63,225 bases of DNA from Gemmatimonadota bacterium. GTDB lineage: Bacteria > Gemmatimonadota > Gemmatimonadetes > Longimicrobiales > Gaopeijiaceae. Shown here in pieces: positions 24,947 to 33,496 of this stretch (position 1 is the stretch's first letter; each line of letters opens with the position of its first letter). The DNA lies in contig JAPPGM010000013.1 in the NCBI GenBank assembly GCA_028874995.1, forward strand, positions 1-63,225, in the 5' to 3' direction. The position numbers and the translations under genes are program-made. The notes beneath the pieces were generated by a model. The model saw only the letters and a list, made by a program, of their open reading frames with translations, searched no databases and had not been told where the DNA came from.

Positions 24947-26345
24947 CCCTCCTGCCCGTCCTCCCTCGCGGGAAGACCCCGGCGCGCCCGGAACGACACC
25001 ACCCGGCTCGTCCGCCGACCGCGACATCGAGGCCGCCATGCGCCTCCGCCACCGGCTCCGCCTCCTCTTCGAGCGCACCACCCGCGCGGCTTCGCTGGCG
25101 CTGATCGTCCTGCTCATCGGCCACGCGATCTACTCGCTGCGCGAACGCCCCTCGCTCCGTGCGGACGGTGCCGCCGTCGCCGAGGCCCTCGCGCGTTGGA
25201 GCACGAGCGAATCCCCGCGCCGGATCCACGCAGCGCTCGATTCGATTCCCGCGCCGCACGTACGCGACTGGATCGCGGCCTTCCCGGGTGCGGGCACCGA
25301 GGCCAGCTGGGACGGCGAGACCCCCGCGCCGAGCGCCGTCAGCGTGGAGCCGGTGGCCGATCCGCAGAAGCCTTCCAGGGTGTGGGTCGCGGCGCAGCCG
25401 GGTGCGCGCGTCGAGCTCCGCGACGAACTCGGCGCGCTGGACAGCACCACCGCACAGGGCTTCGGCACCGTCTTCGTCCTGCCTCGTCTGGAGGGCCGCG
25501 TGCGCGCGAGCATCGACGGACACGGTCTGGCCACCGACCTGCAGGATTCCGTCTCGATCAAGTCGGCGCTGGTCGTGGCCATGGCTGGATGGGAGGGGAA
25601 GTTCATCGCTGCGGCCCTCGAGGAACGCGGCTGGCAGGTCGACGCGCGCTTCGCCGTGGCTCCCTCTGGGGACGTCGAACAGGGGGCCGGACAGGTCCGG
25701 CTCGACACGGCGCGCTACTCCTTCGTGGTGGCGGTCGACTCGGTGATCAAGCGTTACGCCGACCAGCTGCCGCGTTACGTCAGGCGCCAAGGCGGCGGCC
25801 TCATCGTTGTGGGAGAAGCGTCCTCGGTGCCCGCGCTGGCGCCGCTGCTACCCGCCCGCTGGGGCATTCCGAGTCGGCCGACGGACTTCAGGCCGGAGAC
25901 CGCCGACGATCCGCGCCGGTCCTTCGCGCTGGGAGATCTTTACAACCTGAAGGACGGCGCCATGGTGCTGGAGACCCGCGAGGACGACGTGGCCGTGGCG
26001 GGCTGGCGGGTGGGAGACGGGCGTGTCATTCAGATCGGCTATCTCGGCACCTGGCGCTGGCGGATGGCCGGCCTGGCCGAAGACGCCGTTGCAGCACACC
26101 GGCTGTGGTGGTCGGCGCTCGCGAGCGGCGTGGCTCATGCGCCGCGGTTCGATCGGCGAATCACCGGCCAAGTGGAGCCTACGCCGCTCGCGACACTTGT
26201 TGACAGGATCGGCGCTCCCGCGCCTCGGGAACTCGAACTCGCGGGGATCCTGGACGATCCGCGGCTGCTGCCGCTGCTGTTCGGGTTGCTGATGGGATCG
26301 CTGATGCTCGAGTGGGTGTCGAGGAGGTTGCGGGGGGCCGGGTAG
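24930..26345 (+). CDS. Membrane-anchored GATase-like protein, last gene of the MoxR operon
   Basis: A protein of up to 471 residues; ATG 24930 overlaps the previous gene by 17 bases, and ATG 25038 (MRLRHRL) is an alternative. An N-terminal helix (AASLALIVLLIGHAIYSL) is followed by an extracytoplasmic region and a Rossmann-like segment (IKSALVVAMAGWEGKFIAAALEERGW ... YSFVVAVDSVIKRYADQLPRYVRRQGGGLIVVG) resembling class I glutamine-amidotransferase-like domains of BatA-neighbour proteins. A C-terminal helix (LLPLLFGLLMGSLMLEWVSRRL) closes it. No catalytic Cys is evident, so a structural role is more likely than an enzymatic one. Confidence 0.75.
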   Translation: MPSPADPPARPPSREDPGAPGTTPPGSSADRDIEAAMRLRHRLRLLFERTTRAASLALIVLLIGHAIYSLRERPSLRADGAAVAEALARWSTSESPRRIHAALDSIPAPHVRDWIAAFPGAGTEASWDGETPAPSAVSVEPVADPQKPSRVWVAAQPGARVELRDELGALDSTTAQGFGTVFVLPRLEGRVRASIDGHGLATDLQDSVSIKSALVVAMAGWEGKFIAAALEERGWQVDARFAVAPSGDVEQGAGQVRLDTARYSFVVAVDSVIKRYADQLPRYVRRQGGGLIVVGEASSVPALAPLLPARWGIPSRPTDFRPETADDPRRSFALGDLYNLKDGAMVLETREDDVAVAGWRVGDGRVIQIGYLGTWRWRMAGLAEDAVAAHRLWWSALASGVAHAPRFDRRITGQVEPTPLATLVDRIGAPAPRELELAGILDDPRLLPLLFGLLMGSLMLEWVSRRLRGAG

Positions 26346-26355
26346 GGCGGCTGTC

Positions 26356-26514
26356 GGAAACCTCGTGCTCTGATTCGGGACCGCGGTGGGGGCCGCCTTC
26401 TCCTACCCGCTCCTGGCGGACGACGGGCTCTTTGTGGTGACGCTGTTGTGGCTGGTGGCCGCGGTGGTGGGCGGGATCATCACCAGGTTCGGGCCACGAG
26501 ACGACGAACCCTGA
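26356..26514 (+). pseudogene. C-terminal remnant of the paralogue A/B membrane-protein family
   Basis: The translated remnant reads NLVL, stop, FGTAVGAAFSYPLL, then LWLVAAVVGGIITRFGPRDDEP, and matches the C-termini of the proteins at 27896 (ENLALWFGGAVGAW ... VVGGLLVRLGPREEEE) and 6535. The in-frame stop TGA at 26371-26373 sits where paralogue B has TGG (Trp). Everything upstream of about 26356 is lost; the stop codon of the preceding operon lies 10 bases before it. It is followed by two tandem 34-bp palindromes. Confidence 0.8.
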
Positions 26515-26559
26515 TTCGCTATGGCTGAATCGTCCGGTCAGGCGGCGCGCCGAAGGACT

Positions 26560-26593
26560 TTGTCGGCCACTATTGCCTTTTAGTGGCGGACAA
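26560..26593. repeat. 34-bp palindromic element, copy 4
   Basis: Arms TTGTCGGCCACTA and TAGTGGCGGACAA, loop TTGCCTTT. It begins 45 bases after the end of the membrane-protein remnant and is one of a tandem pair. Confidence 0.9.
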
Positions 26594-26599
26594 ACACGG

Positions 26600-26633
26600 T
26601 TGTCGGCCACTATTGCCCTGAAGTGGCGGACAA
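26600..26633. repeat. 34-bp palindromic element, copy 5
   Basis: Arms TTGTCGGCCACT and AGTGGCGGACAA. Its left arm and first loop bases are identical to copy 4, which lies 6 bases upstream, so the pair looks like a local duplication. The Fic gene starts 63 bases downstream. Confidence 0.9.
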
Positions 26634-26696
26634 ACGAGCTTTCTGCCCCCCGACTCACGCCGACACCCACACCGACGACCGAAAACCACCCAACCC

Positions 26697-27800
26697 GTGC
26701 CCCCCGTCCACTACCAGCCCGACGGATTCCCCCCGGAGGACCGCCTCGACTGGCGCAGGCTGATCCCCCTGATCGGCCCAGCCGCCGCCGCCGTCGCCAG
26801 GTACGACAGCCTGCTACGCACCGTACCCAGCGCGCACGCCACGCTGGCCGCCCTTCCCGTGCAGGAAGCCGTCTCTTCTTCGCGCATCGAGAACATCTTC
26901 ACAAGCGTCACCGAGGTGCTGGAGACCGACGCCGGCCTGGAACCCGCCAACCCCTACTCACTGGCAGACGCCAACGAGGTCCTCAACTATCTGGCGGCGG
27001 AGCGGCGGGCGGCGGAGATGCTCCCCGAGAAGCCGCTGTCCCTGCGCGTGATCCGCGAAGCGCACGGCAGGCTGCTCGCCGGAGACCGGGGCCACGGCAA
27101 GTCACCCGGCAAATTCCGTCGCTCGCCCGTCTGGATCGGCGGCCCGGGATCGACCCTCGAAACCGCCACCTTCGTGCCCGCCCCGGCGGAGCAGGTGCCC
27201 GACCGCATGAGCGCCTGGGAACGCCACGTCAACGCCGACTCCCCCGACCGCCTGGTCCAGGTCGCCGTGCAGCACGCCGAGTTCGAGGCGGTGCATCCGT
27301 TCCTGGACGGCAACGGCCGGCTCGGCCGCATGCTGATCCCGCTTCTGATGCGGCAGTACGGCCTGATCGGCGCTCCCGTCTTCTCCATCAGCCGCCAGAT
27401 CGCGCCCCGTCGCATCTTCTACTACGACGCCCTGCTCGGCGTCTCGCGCGATGACGACTGTACCGGGTGGTGCCTCTACCTGCTCGACGCGATCCGGGCA
27501 CAGGCGCAGGAGGGTGCCGCGACCATCCGCACGATGCTGGACCTGCGCGCCGAAGTGGAATCGCATCTGGCGCGCCGCACCCGGGCCAGGCTTGTGGACA
27601 CGGCGCTGGATCGTCTCTTTGCGAACCCCGTGTTCCGGGCCAGCGAATTCGCGGCGGCAGGGGGGATCCCGTCGCGAACCGCGCGCAGAATGCTGTCGCG
27701 GCTGCGCGACAAGGGAGTGCTCGAGGAGGCCGTGCCCGCGAAGGGAAGGCGCTCGTCCGTGCTCAGGTTTCCCCGGCTGCTCGAGGCGGTGGCGGGGTGA
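26697..27800 (+). CDS. Fic-domain AMP-transferase with N-terminal inhibitory motif
   Basis: A 367-residue Fic protein from GTG 26697. The catalytic motif HPFLDGNGRLGR is at residues 200-211 and is a full match to HxFxDGNGRxxR, so nucleotidyl transfer to a target hydroxyl is expected. The N-terminal helix carries SSSRIEN, the (S/T)xxxE(G/N) motif that blocks ATP in class II Fic proteins, so activity is self-inhibited. A winged-helix tail (ASEFAAAGGIPSRTARRMLSRLRDKGVLEE) ends the protein, as in many Fic proteins fused to a DNA-binding or protein-binding module. No antitoxin gene is adjacent, which fits built-in inhibition. Confidence 0.93.
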   Translation: MPPVHYQPDGFPPEDRLDWRRLIPLIGPAAAAVARYDSLLRTVPSAHATLAALPVQEAVSSSRIENIFTSVTEVLETDAGLEPANPYSLADANEVLNYLAAERRAAEMLPEKPLSLRVIREAHGRLLAGDRGHGKSPGKFRRSPVWIGGPGSTLETATFVPAPAEQVPDRMSAWERHVNADSPDRLVQVAVQHAEFEAVHPFLDGNGRLGRMLIPLLMRQYGLIGAPVFSISRQIAPRRIFYYDALLGVSRDDDCTGWCLYLLDAIRAQAQEGAATIRTMLDLRAEVESHLARRTRARLVDTALDRLFANPVFRASEFAAAGGIPSRTARRMLSRLRDKGVLEEAVPAKGRRSSVLRFPRLLEAVAG

Positions 27801-27895
27801 GGGCGGTTGACCCGGCGGGTGGTTCAGCCAAGTTTCCGGCGGAGGAACGTGGTGAACCTTGCCGACCCCGACCAGCGATCCGGGAGGTGTGACCG

Positions 27896-28492
27896 ATGAC
27901 CGACGCGCCGACGAAGATATCCGCTTCGCAGGTCTCGCTCATCCTGCAGCGCGCGGCGGAGATCGACGCCAGTGGCGACACCCTCACCGTCGACGAGCTG
28001 CACCGAATCGCGGCCGAGGCGGGGATCGACCAACAGGCGACGAGCAGAGCGATCCGGGAAATTCTCGCTGACGATGAACCCGGCACCGCAGTGGCGGCGG
28101 AAGAGCCCGCCACCGTACCCGCCAGGTCACCGAAATACCCATCCCCCGGTCGGATCCTCGCGGGGGGCGCCATCGGCACGGTCCTGGGGTTTCTCACCTC
28201 GCTCGCCAACGACGCACCGTTTTCCGGCGACCTGCTGGCCATGGCCTGGCTGGGCTTCGGGGGAACCATGTTCTACCTCCTGGTGCGCGCTCTGCACAGC
28301 ATGAAGAACAAGACCCAGTTCGTCTTCCAGATCGAGAATCTCGCCCTCTGGTTCGGGGGCGCGGTGGGGGCCTGGGCCATGAACATCCTGGACGGGGAGG
28401 AGGTGTTCGGGGCAGCTTTGCTGATCTGGATCCTGACCTCCGTGGTCGGCGGATTGCTGGTGAGGCTCGGGCCCCGTGAGGAGGAGGAGTAG
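27896..28492 (+). CDS. Membrane protein with N-terminal helical domain (paralogue B)
   Basis: A 198-residue protein with GGGAGG 8 bases before its ATG. The N-terminal helical block (ISASQVSLILQRAAEIDASGDTLTVDELHRIAAEAGIDQQATSRAI) matches that of paralogue A at 6535, including the AEID/AEMD-ASGD and RIAAEAGID patterns. A Pro/Ala-rich linker and four membrane helices follow, ending LLVRLGPREEEE. A decayed third copy lies 1.4 kb upstream (26356-26514). Function is unknown; recurrence in one window suggests duplication with later loss. Confidence 0.72.
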   Translation: MTDAPTKISASQVSLILQRAAEIDASGDTLTVDELHRIAAEAGIDQQATSRAIREILADDEPGTAVAAEEPATVPARSPKYPSPGRILAGGAIGTVLGFLTSLANDAPFSGDLLAMAWLGFGGTMFYLLVRALHSMKNKTQFVFQIENLALWFGGAVGAWAMNILDGEEVFGAALLIWILTSVVGGLLVRLGPREEEE

Positions 28493-28519
28493 GAGCGGCG
28501 GGACCCGCACTGGTGCAAA

Positions 28520-29166
28520 ATGAACAAACTGGACGCAGGCGGGACGACCACTCTCTTGTCGGCTCTCGCGCTCGCTGGCGGCATCGTCCACAGTCAGCGC
28601 CGGCGCTTGCACGTTTTCGGGCCGGGAACTGTTGGTAGGGTAGCGAGGGGATTTCGACCGGTGCTGTAGTCCGCAGCGATCGGGCTTCATCCACCTCCAG
28701 CAGGACAATGGCGTGCTTCGCATTGAGAGGGATCACACACCGGTGGCGGTGTCCGACGAAGAACGCGACTACCGTCGACAGCTCATTGTGGACGAGATGC
28801 GCCGGTTCGATGCGGGCTGGAGTTGGGACGGTCCCGGCAATTCCGGATCACAAGCCGCCCTTCAGGAGCCTTCGCGCCGGGACCGATGGCCGGATCTGGG
28901 TGCGGCTCTGGACGGAGGGGCGGGAGGTTCCGAATGAGGACCACGACCCGGGCGATCCCGAGTCCGCTCCGTTCACGTGGGTCCAGCCGCTCCGATACGA
29001 TGTCTTCGAAGCCGACGGCACGTACCTCGGGGCCGTGGACCTCCCCGAAGGATTCAGCCTTTCGGCTCCTCCCGTCTTCGGTCATTCATTCGTGTGGGCG
29101 GTTGAGCGGGGCGATCTGGGTGTACAATGGGTGCGTCGCTACAGGATCGCGTTGCCCGGCTCCTGA
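28520..29166 (+). pseudogene. Broken 6-bladed beta-propeller gene
   Basis: Two frames share one homologous sequence. From 28683, GFIHLQQDNGVLRIERD, TPVAVSDEERDYRR and MRRFDAGWSWDGP read in one frame; after about 28840 the match continues in another as IPDHKPPFRSLRAGTDGRIW, TWVQPLRYDVFEADGTYL and WAVERGDLGVQWVRRYRI, the usual C-terminal blades of this family. A one-base change near 28838-28842 breaks the frame. Upstream, a 49-codon ORF (28520-28669) begins with a signal-peptide-like MNKLDAGGTTTLLSALALAGG and may be the original 5' end joined by a large internal deletion; that part is less certain. Confidence 0.7.
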
Positions 29167-29271
29167 GGAGATGGGCGGGATCAGCCCATGACCCGCTTCA
29201 GATACTGGTCGAAAAGCGGCACCGTGAATGCGGTATCCAGGATGTCCCTTTAGCGATTGGGGGACCCGGCG

Positions 29272-29544
29272 CTACCGATCCTCCTTCCCACCCTTCCCAC
29301 CCCTCCCGATAAGCCGCTCCGTGAAGTCCAGCCGTTCTTCCATCAGCGTCAACCTCTCGTTCATCGTTTCGACCGTTTCGCGGAGACGCCGGTTTTCCTC
29401 GTCGGGGGCCTTGGTCTTCTGCAGGACCAGGACATCGAGCAGCGCCCCGAGCCGCTTCATGACCGGGCGGAGCAGAATCACCCCTCCAACGGTGAGGATG
29501 AACACGGTGGAGATGATCATCGGCGCGATGAATTCCCATTCCAT
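29272..29544 (-). CDS. Small membrane protein with coiled-coil tail
   Basis: A 90-residue protein with one N-terminal membrane helix (FIAPMIISTVFILTVGGVILL) and a helical tail (DEENRRLRETVETMNERLTLMEERLDFTERLIG) with heptad-like spacing, which probably forms a coiled coil. The plan is like that of PspB-type proteins, but there is no clear sequence match. It stands alone between the broken propeller and the DDAH-like gene on the same strand as the latter. Confidence 0.65.
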   Translation of the reverse strand: MEWEFIAPMIISTVFILTVGGVILLRPVMKRLGALLDVLVLQKTKAPDEENRRLRETVETMNERLTLMEERLDFTERLIGRGGKGGKEDR

Positions 29545-29633
29545 TGCGTGTTACCTGTGTTTCAGTGGACAACGAGCCGACGCGAGCCGACTTTGTGGAT
29601 GAGGGGTACTACGGGACCGAAGGATATCGGGGT

Positions 29634-30503
29634 TCAACCCCGCCACAACGGCAGCGTCAGACAGGTCGGCCCGCCCTCGCACGGCAGGCACAGCGCATCC
29701 GCCATGAAGCAGGTCACTTCGCACCCGGCATCCTTCATGGTCCGCAGCGTCCGCGGGAACCCCGCCAGCGTCAGACATTTGCGCGGCCCCAGCGCGAGCA
29801 CGTTAACGCTCAGTCCTCCCGACGCCATGAACTCCTTCTCGTTCGCTTCCAGGCACTCGAATCCCCGCTCCCGCAACGTCTGGTACAACGCCACGGGGAT
29901 CAGCGGCGGATAGACCAGGGCCAGGTCCCGGTCCAGCGGGCTCATCAGCGACAACAGGTGCAGGCAGGCCGCGCTTCCCCGCCACATCGGCAGATCGAAT
30001 ACCCGGATCTCGACGCCGAGCGGACCCAGGATATCCCGGAGCTGGTCGATCCCGGCCTGGTTGGTCCGGAAGCCGCGGCCGGCCAGCAGCGTGGTTTCGT
30101 CGAGCCAGGCCAGGTCGCCGCCCTCGGCGGTCCCCGGCTCCTCGATGGTGCCGAGCACGGGGATGTCCAGCCGGTTGTGAAGGGTTTCGTGGAGCGCCGC
30201 TTCGGGGACGCGCAGCGACTTGGAGGGGCGCAGGACGATCGCGCCATGCGGCGTCATGAGGGACGGGTCGAAGACGAAGATCGAGTCCGCCAGACCGTCG
30301 TCCGCGGCTGGGATCCACTCGATCTCGGCGCCCGCCCGCTCGATGTGATGCGTGAAGAGTTCGTACTGGTGGGCCAGCCGGGCGGCGTCCAGGCGGCGTG
30401 TGTAGTGCCAGAGTTCCGGATCGGCTTCGAAGGTCGCGCGGCCCGGACGGCGCATTACGACGCGGCGCAGAGGGGCCACCATGCTGCCGACTCCGAAGCT
30501 CAT
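29634..30503 (-). CDS. DDAH/amidinotransferase-family hydrolase
   Basis: A 289-residue pentein-fold enzyme. Characteristic blocks are ADSIFVFDPSLMTPHGAIVLRPSKSLR, TAEGGDLAWLDETTLLAGRGFRTN (substrate-binding loop), SAACLHLLSLMSPLDRDLALVYPPLIP with the catalytic His, NEKEFMASGGLSVNVLALGPRKCL, and the catalytic Cys in CEGGPTCLTLPLWR at the C-terminus. The family includes dimethylarginine dimethylaminohydrolase and related guanidino-modifying hydrolases. It is much shorter than arginine deiminase (about 400 residues), so that enzyme is unlikely. M8 is a possible alternative start. Confidence 0.85.
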   Translation of the reverse strand: MSFGVGSMVAPLRRVVMRRPGRATFEADPELWHYTRRLDAARLAHQYELFTHHIERAGAEIEWIPAADDGLADSIFVFDPSLMTPHGAIVLRPSKSLRVPEAALHETLHNRLDIPVLGTIEEPGTAEGGDLAWLDETTLLAGRGFRTNQAGIDQLRDILGPLGVEIRVFDLPMWRGSAACLHLLSLMSPLDRDLALVYPPLIPVALYQTLRERGFECLEANEKEFMASGGLSVNVLALGPRKCLTLAGFPRTLRTMKDAGCEVTCFMADALCLPCEGGPTCLTLPLWRG

Positions 30504-30524
30504 GGACGTGCCCGCGCCGTGGAT

Positions 30525-30558
30525 TTGTCAGCCACTAAGGGCCTGGAGTGGCGGACAA
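30525..30558. repeat. 34-bp palindromic element, copy 6
   Basis: Left arm TTGTCAGCCACT, right arm AGTGGCGGACAA, with one mismatch in the stem. It lies 45 bases beyond the stop of the minus-strand gene at 30604 and just upstream of the DDAH-like gene. It is the last copy found in the window. Confidence 0.85.
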
Positions 30559-30603
30559 GGACAGGTGGGACCACAAGGCACCGCTACTTCGGGACCACGC
30601 GAC

Positions 30604-31287
30604 TCAGCCGACCCTCACCGTCCGGACAAGGGTCCCCGACTCGTAGCACTCAGGCTTCCGTTCCGTCGGCCCTGGCTGTCCGTCACGCCGCATCGACTCC
30701 CATCCCCCGGGCACCTCACCCGCAAATGCGAAGCAACGGTAAAACGGACTCGGGGCCCGATAACCAGTCGTCCAACCCTTCTCCGGTTCCAGTCGCGCCT
30801 CCCAGCCGCTGCTTGTCGAGGTCAGGTCGAGCTGGAGGTGGTCCGGCAGGCCGTAGTCGGACAAATCGCCGAAATCCGGCAGGTCTTCGACCCGGACGGC
30901 GTATTCTCCGGTCTGTTCCCGATACCGGTCCTGGGCGGAGACCAGCGCTTCCAGCGCGGCGATCCGGTCTTTACGGGTCTGTTCGATCCATCCCTTCGTC
31001 AGGACGTAGGAACCCCCGACGCGCACCTTGACACCGTAGTTCAGTTCGATCCAGGGCCAGCAGACGATCTGCAGATAGGCGATCTGGTTCCCCAAAGAGG
31101 TGATCTCGGTTCTCGCGTCGGTTCGGTCGCCTTCGAGCACCTCGTGGTCGAGGAGGACAATCACGTCGAGCATGTCGGAATCGCCTCCCTCCCTGGTCCA
31201 GCACTTGAAATCGTCGGTCGATGGCGTGAACCCGCCCGCTGGGGTCAGGGCGGAAATCAGGAACGCCGTGGTCAGGAAACTCAGCAT
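30604..31287 (-). CDS. Exported protein, hypothetical
   Basis: A 227-residue protein. GGGAGG sits 6 bases before ATG 31287, so this start is preferred over ATG 31293, which touches the Shine-Dalgarno site. The signal peptide is MLSFLTTAFLISALTPAGG. A helical segment (KDRIAALEALVSAQDRYREQTGEYAVRVEDL) resembles the region of type IV pilin-like and related exported proteins that contains AQxxYxxxxGxY, followed by a beta-rich C-terminus with a cysteine pair region (YRCFAFAGE, KPECYESG). Function is unknown. Confidence 0.6.
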   Translation of the reverse strand: MLSFLTTAFLISALTPAGGFTPSTDDFKCWTREGGDSDMLDVIVLLDHEVLEGDRTDARTEITSLGNQIAYLQIVCWPWIELNYGVKVRVGGSYVLTKGWIEQTRKDRIAALEALVSAQDRYREQTGEYAVRVEDLPDFGDLSDYGLPDHLQLDLTSTSSGWEARLEPEKGWTTGYRAPSPFYRCFAFAGEVPGGWESMRRDGQPGPTERKPECYESGTLVRTVRVG

Positions 31288-31409
31288 GGTCATCCTCCCG
31301 AGGTGGCCCCACGGAGTACTTCGTCCATGGCGGCGTCAGACTGCCTTCAATATGGGATTTCGGTGACGGACGGGGCAACTCGAAAACGCCCGCGGGTTAC
31401 ATTCACTCC

Positions 31410-31997
31410 ATGTCCTTCTTCTCGTCCAACCGTGAACGGCGCCTCTGGGTCTGGACGGCGGTCGTCGTGGCGGCCATCTACTCCACCCTTGGCCTCGCGC
31501 GCACGCTGACCGACAAGCTGGGCAACGACTTCTTCGACGTGTGGCTCTTCCTGCTCGGCTGCATTCTGGTGCTGCTGACCGTCATCACCCAGGGGTTGAA
31601 GGTGCGTCCCGGGGGCGCCGAGATCGCGGTCGCGCTGGGGGTCGCGGCCGCCTACCTGTTGATCCTCGTGCGCATGTCCGCCGCGACGGAGCGCTCGCAC
31701 CTGGTGGAGTACGGTGTGGTGGCCGTCTTCATCCACGAAGCGCTGAGGGAGCGCGCCGGCCAGGGACGCCGGGTGCCGGTGCCCGCCCTGCTGGCAATCG
31801 TGGCCGCGTCGCTGGTGGGCGTGATCGACGAGGCGATCCAGAAGGTGATTCCGAGCCGCGTCTTCGACCCCGTCGACATCCTGTTCAACGTGCTGGCCGC
31901 GGTGATGGCCGTCGGGGCGAGCGTGGCGCTGCGGCGGGCGCGGCGGTGGGGGTCGTCGCTGGTGGGGCCGGCGATGGGGCCGCCTGACTCCCCGTGA
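31410..31997 (+). CDS. VanZ-family membrane protein
   Basis: A 195-residue protein with about five membrane helices. The VanZ hallmarks are visible: TERSHLVEYGVVAVFIHEAL in the middle and SLVGVIDEAIQKVIPSRVFDPVDILFNVLAAVMAV near the end, holding the conserved acidic residues. VanZ proteins confer low-level teicoplanin resistance in enterococci, but most family members have no known role. The gene is alone on the plus strand, 122 bases from the divergent gene at 31287. Confidence 0.82.
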   Translation: MSFFSSNRERRLWVWTAVVVAAIYSTLGLARTLTDKLGNDFFDVWLFLLGCILVLLTVITQGLKVRPGGAEIAVALGVAAAYLLILVRMSAATERSHLVEYGVVAVFIHEALRERAGQGRRVPVPALLAIVAASLVGVIDEAIQKVIPSRVFDPVDILFNVLAAVMAVGASVALRRARRWGSSLVGPAMGPPDSP

Positions 31998-32018
31998 CGG
32001 GTCAGCCGTTCGGCCGCG

Positions 32019-33254
32019 CTACTGCCGTTCCAGCGCCACCAGCCTGGTCACCCGCACTCTCTGAACCCCCACCTCGTCGGCCTCGATGTAGGCCATGAGC
32101 CCATCGGGACCGAACGCGTCCGGGATCGCGAGCCCGCCGCCCGGCAGCGTCCCCAGGTAGTCCCCGTCCGCGGTCAGAATGTCGGTCAGCGCATCGCCGC
32201 CAATCTCGGTGGGAGAGCGAGTGATCCAGAACCGGCCCTCCGGGTCCACGGCCATACCGGCCAGGACCGGAATCTCGTCCGCGAAGACCATGGTCTCGAC
32301 CTGTTTCATGAAGGTCTCGCGGAACTGGGCCGCCTCGGCGCTGGACATCTGCTGTCCCATGAAGCCGAGACCCGAGGAGTAGCTGTACTCTTCGATGCGC
32401 AGTGCTCTCGTGGCCTCCTTGATCTCCTCCGTCACCACCAAGGGTGCGATGGGCCTGCCGAAGGTTCCGGTCACGTTTCCATCGGTGTCGATGAGCTTCA
32501 CTTCGTAGGTGGTCGAGTCCGCGACCGCGAGCCGGCCATCCGCGTGGACGGCCAGGTGGAGCCCGGGCTCGAAGGCGCGCAGCCGGTTGATGGTCATCTC
32601 CTGCCGTCCCTGCTCGTTTTCGACGGTCACCTCGACATCCGTGGGCGGGAGGTCCCATGCCCTGTACAGGACTCGCGTGTCGTCCCCGGCCAGCGAGAAG
32701 ACGTGGATATCGCGCCGGTAGTCCGGTTCCTCATCGGACGAGGGGAAGCTGAACCGGGGCCCGCCGGTGGACACCAGACGGCCATCCGGCAATGGAAGCA
32801 GAAGACGCCCGGGTGCGCCCTGCATGACGTCGACCGTCACGCCCCTCTCGAATGCGCCCACCGCGTCGTAGATCTCGAAGGTGCCGGGGCGGCCCATGTC
32901 GAAGACGACCGTGCGCCGGTCGCGAAGGACGGTGAAGCCGAAGGGCCACTGCCATTCACCCGGTCCCTCGCCCTGCCCGCCGAAGGTGCGGAGGTGGCCA
33001 CCGTCGGCATCGACGACGACGACCCGATGGCTCTGACCATCGAAGATCGAGAGTTCGCCGGCGGCGTTGAACGCGACCGCACCGACCCCCCCGAAGGTCT
33101 CCCATTCCTCTCCGGCGCTTGCGCCGACCGTGTAGATGTCCTCGGTCGTGGCGGTCAGGGGTGCGTCCACGGCCGGGTCGGCGGGGGCGGCGCCGCGGTC
33201 GCAGGCGTGGGAGATGGGTAAGACGGCGGTAAGAGCGAGGAGGCGGAGGTGCAT
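32019..33254 (-). CDS. 6-bladed beta-propeller lipoprotein
   Basis: A 411-residue protein with a lipoprotein-type leader (LRLLALTAVLPISHAC). Propeller blades are marked by EDIYTVGASAGEEWETFGGVGAVAFNAAGELSIFD, HLRTFGGQGEGPGEWQWPFGF, GRLAVADSTTYEVKLIDTDG and MAVDPEGRFWITR. The GxxGEGPGE motif is the family signature seen in the other propellers here. Such proteins are uncharacterised; the fold suggests binding of a ligand or protein outside the cytoplasm. AAAGGA precedes the start. It is divergent from the TlpA-like gene at 33497, with 242 bases between. Confidence 0.85.
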   Translation of the reverse strand: MHLRLLALTAVLPISHACDRGAAPADPAVDAPLTATTEDIYTVGASAGEEWETFGGVGAVAFNAAGELSIFDGQSHRVVVVDADGGHLRTFGGQGEGPGEWQWPFGFTVLRDRRTVVFDMGRPGTFEIYDAVGAFERGVTVDVMQGAPGRLLLPLPDGRLVSTGGPRFSFPSSDEEPDYRRDIHVFSLAGDDTRVLYRAWDLPPTDVEVTVENEQGRQEMTINRLRAFEPGLHLAVHADGRLAVADSTTYEVKLIDTDGNVTGTFGRPIAPLVVTEEIKEATRALRIEEYSYSSGLGFMGQQMSSAEAAQFRETFMKQVETMVFADEIPVLAGMAVDPEGRFWITRSPTEIGGDALTDILTADGDYLGTLPGGGLAIPDAFGPDGLMAYIEADEVGVQRVRVTRLVALERQ

Positions 33255-33496
33255 GATTCGGGATTCCTTTCGGGCGGCGGTTGTGCGAGGACCCGACGTC
33301 TCTACGCGCGGGTGCGCCCGACCGTTTCGTGAAGGTGGGAGCGATTCATTCTAGTTTCCTGGTCGTGGGGCATGCAAAGACCCTTGCGCCTGACGTGTGC
33401 GTGGGGCCAACCGCTTGCTCCGGGCTTGGCGCGGGGTGGCGTGAACACCGTGGAGAAGCGAACGTGACCCCACCACCACCATTGCGGAGTACGAAT

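Noticed and set aside
28708-29166. A separate intact 152-codon gene
   Set aside because: Its first 40 codons have no similarity to anything, while the other frame continues the propeller homology; it is the second half of a frameshifted gene.
29634-30503. Arginine deiminase
   Set aside because: The protein is about 120 residues too short and its motifs fit the DDAH/amidinotransferase group better.
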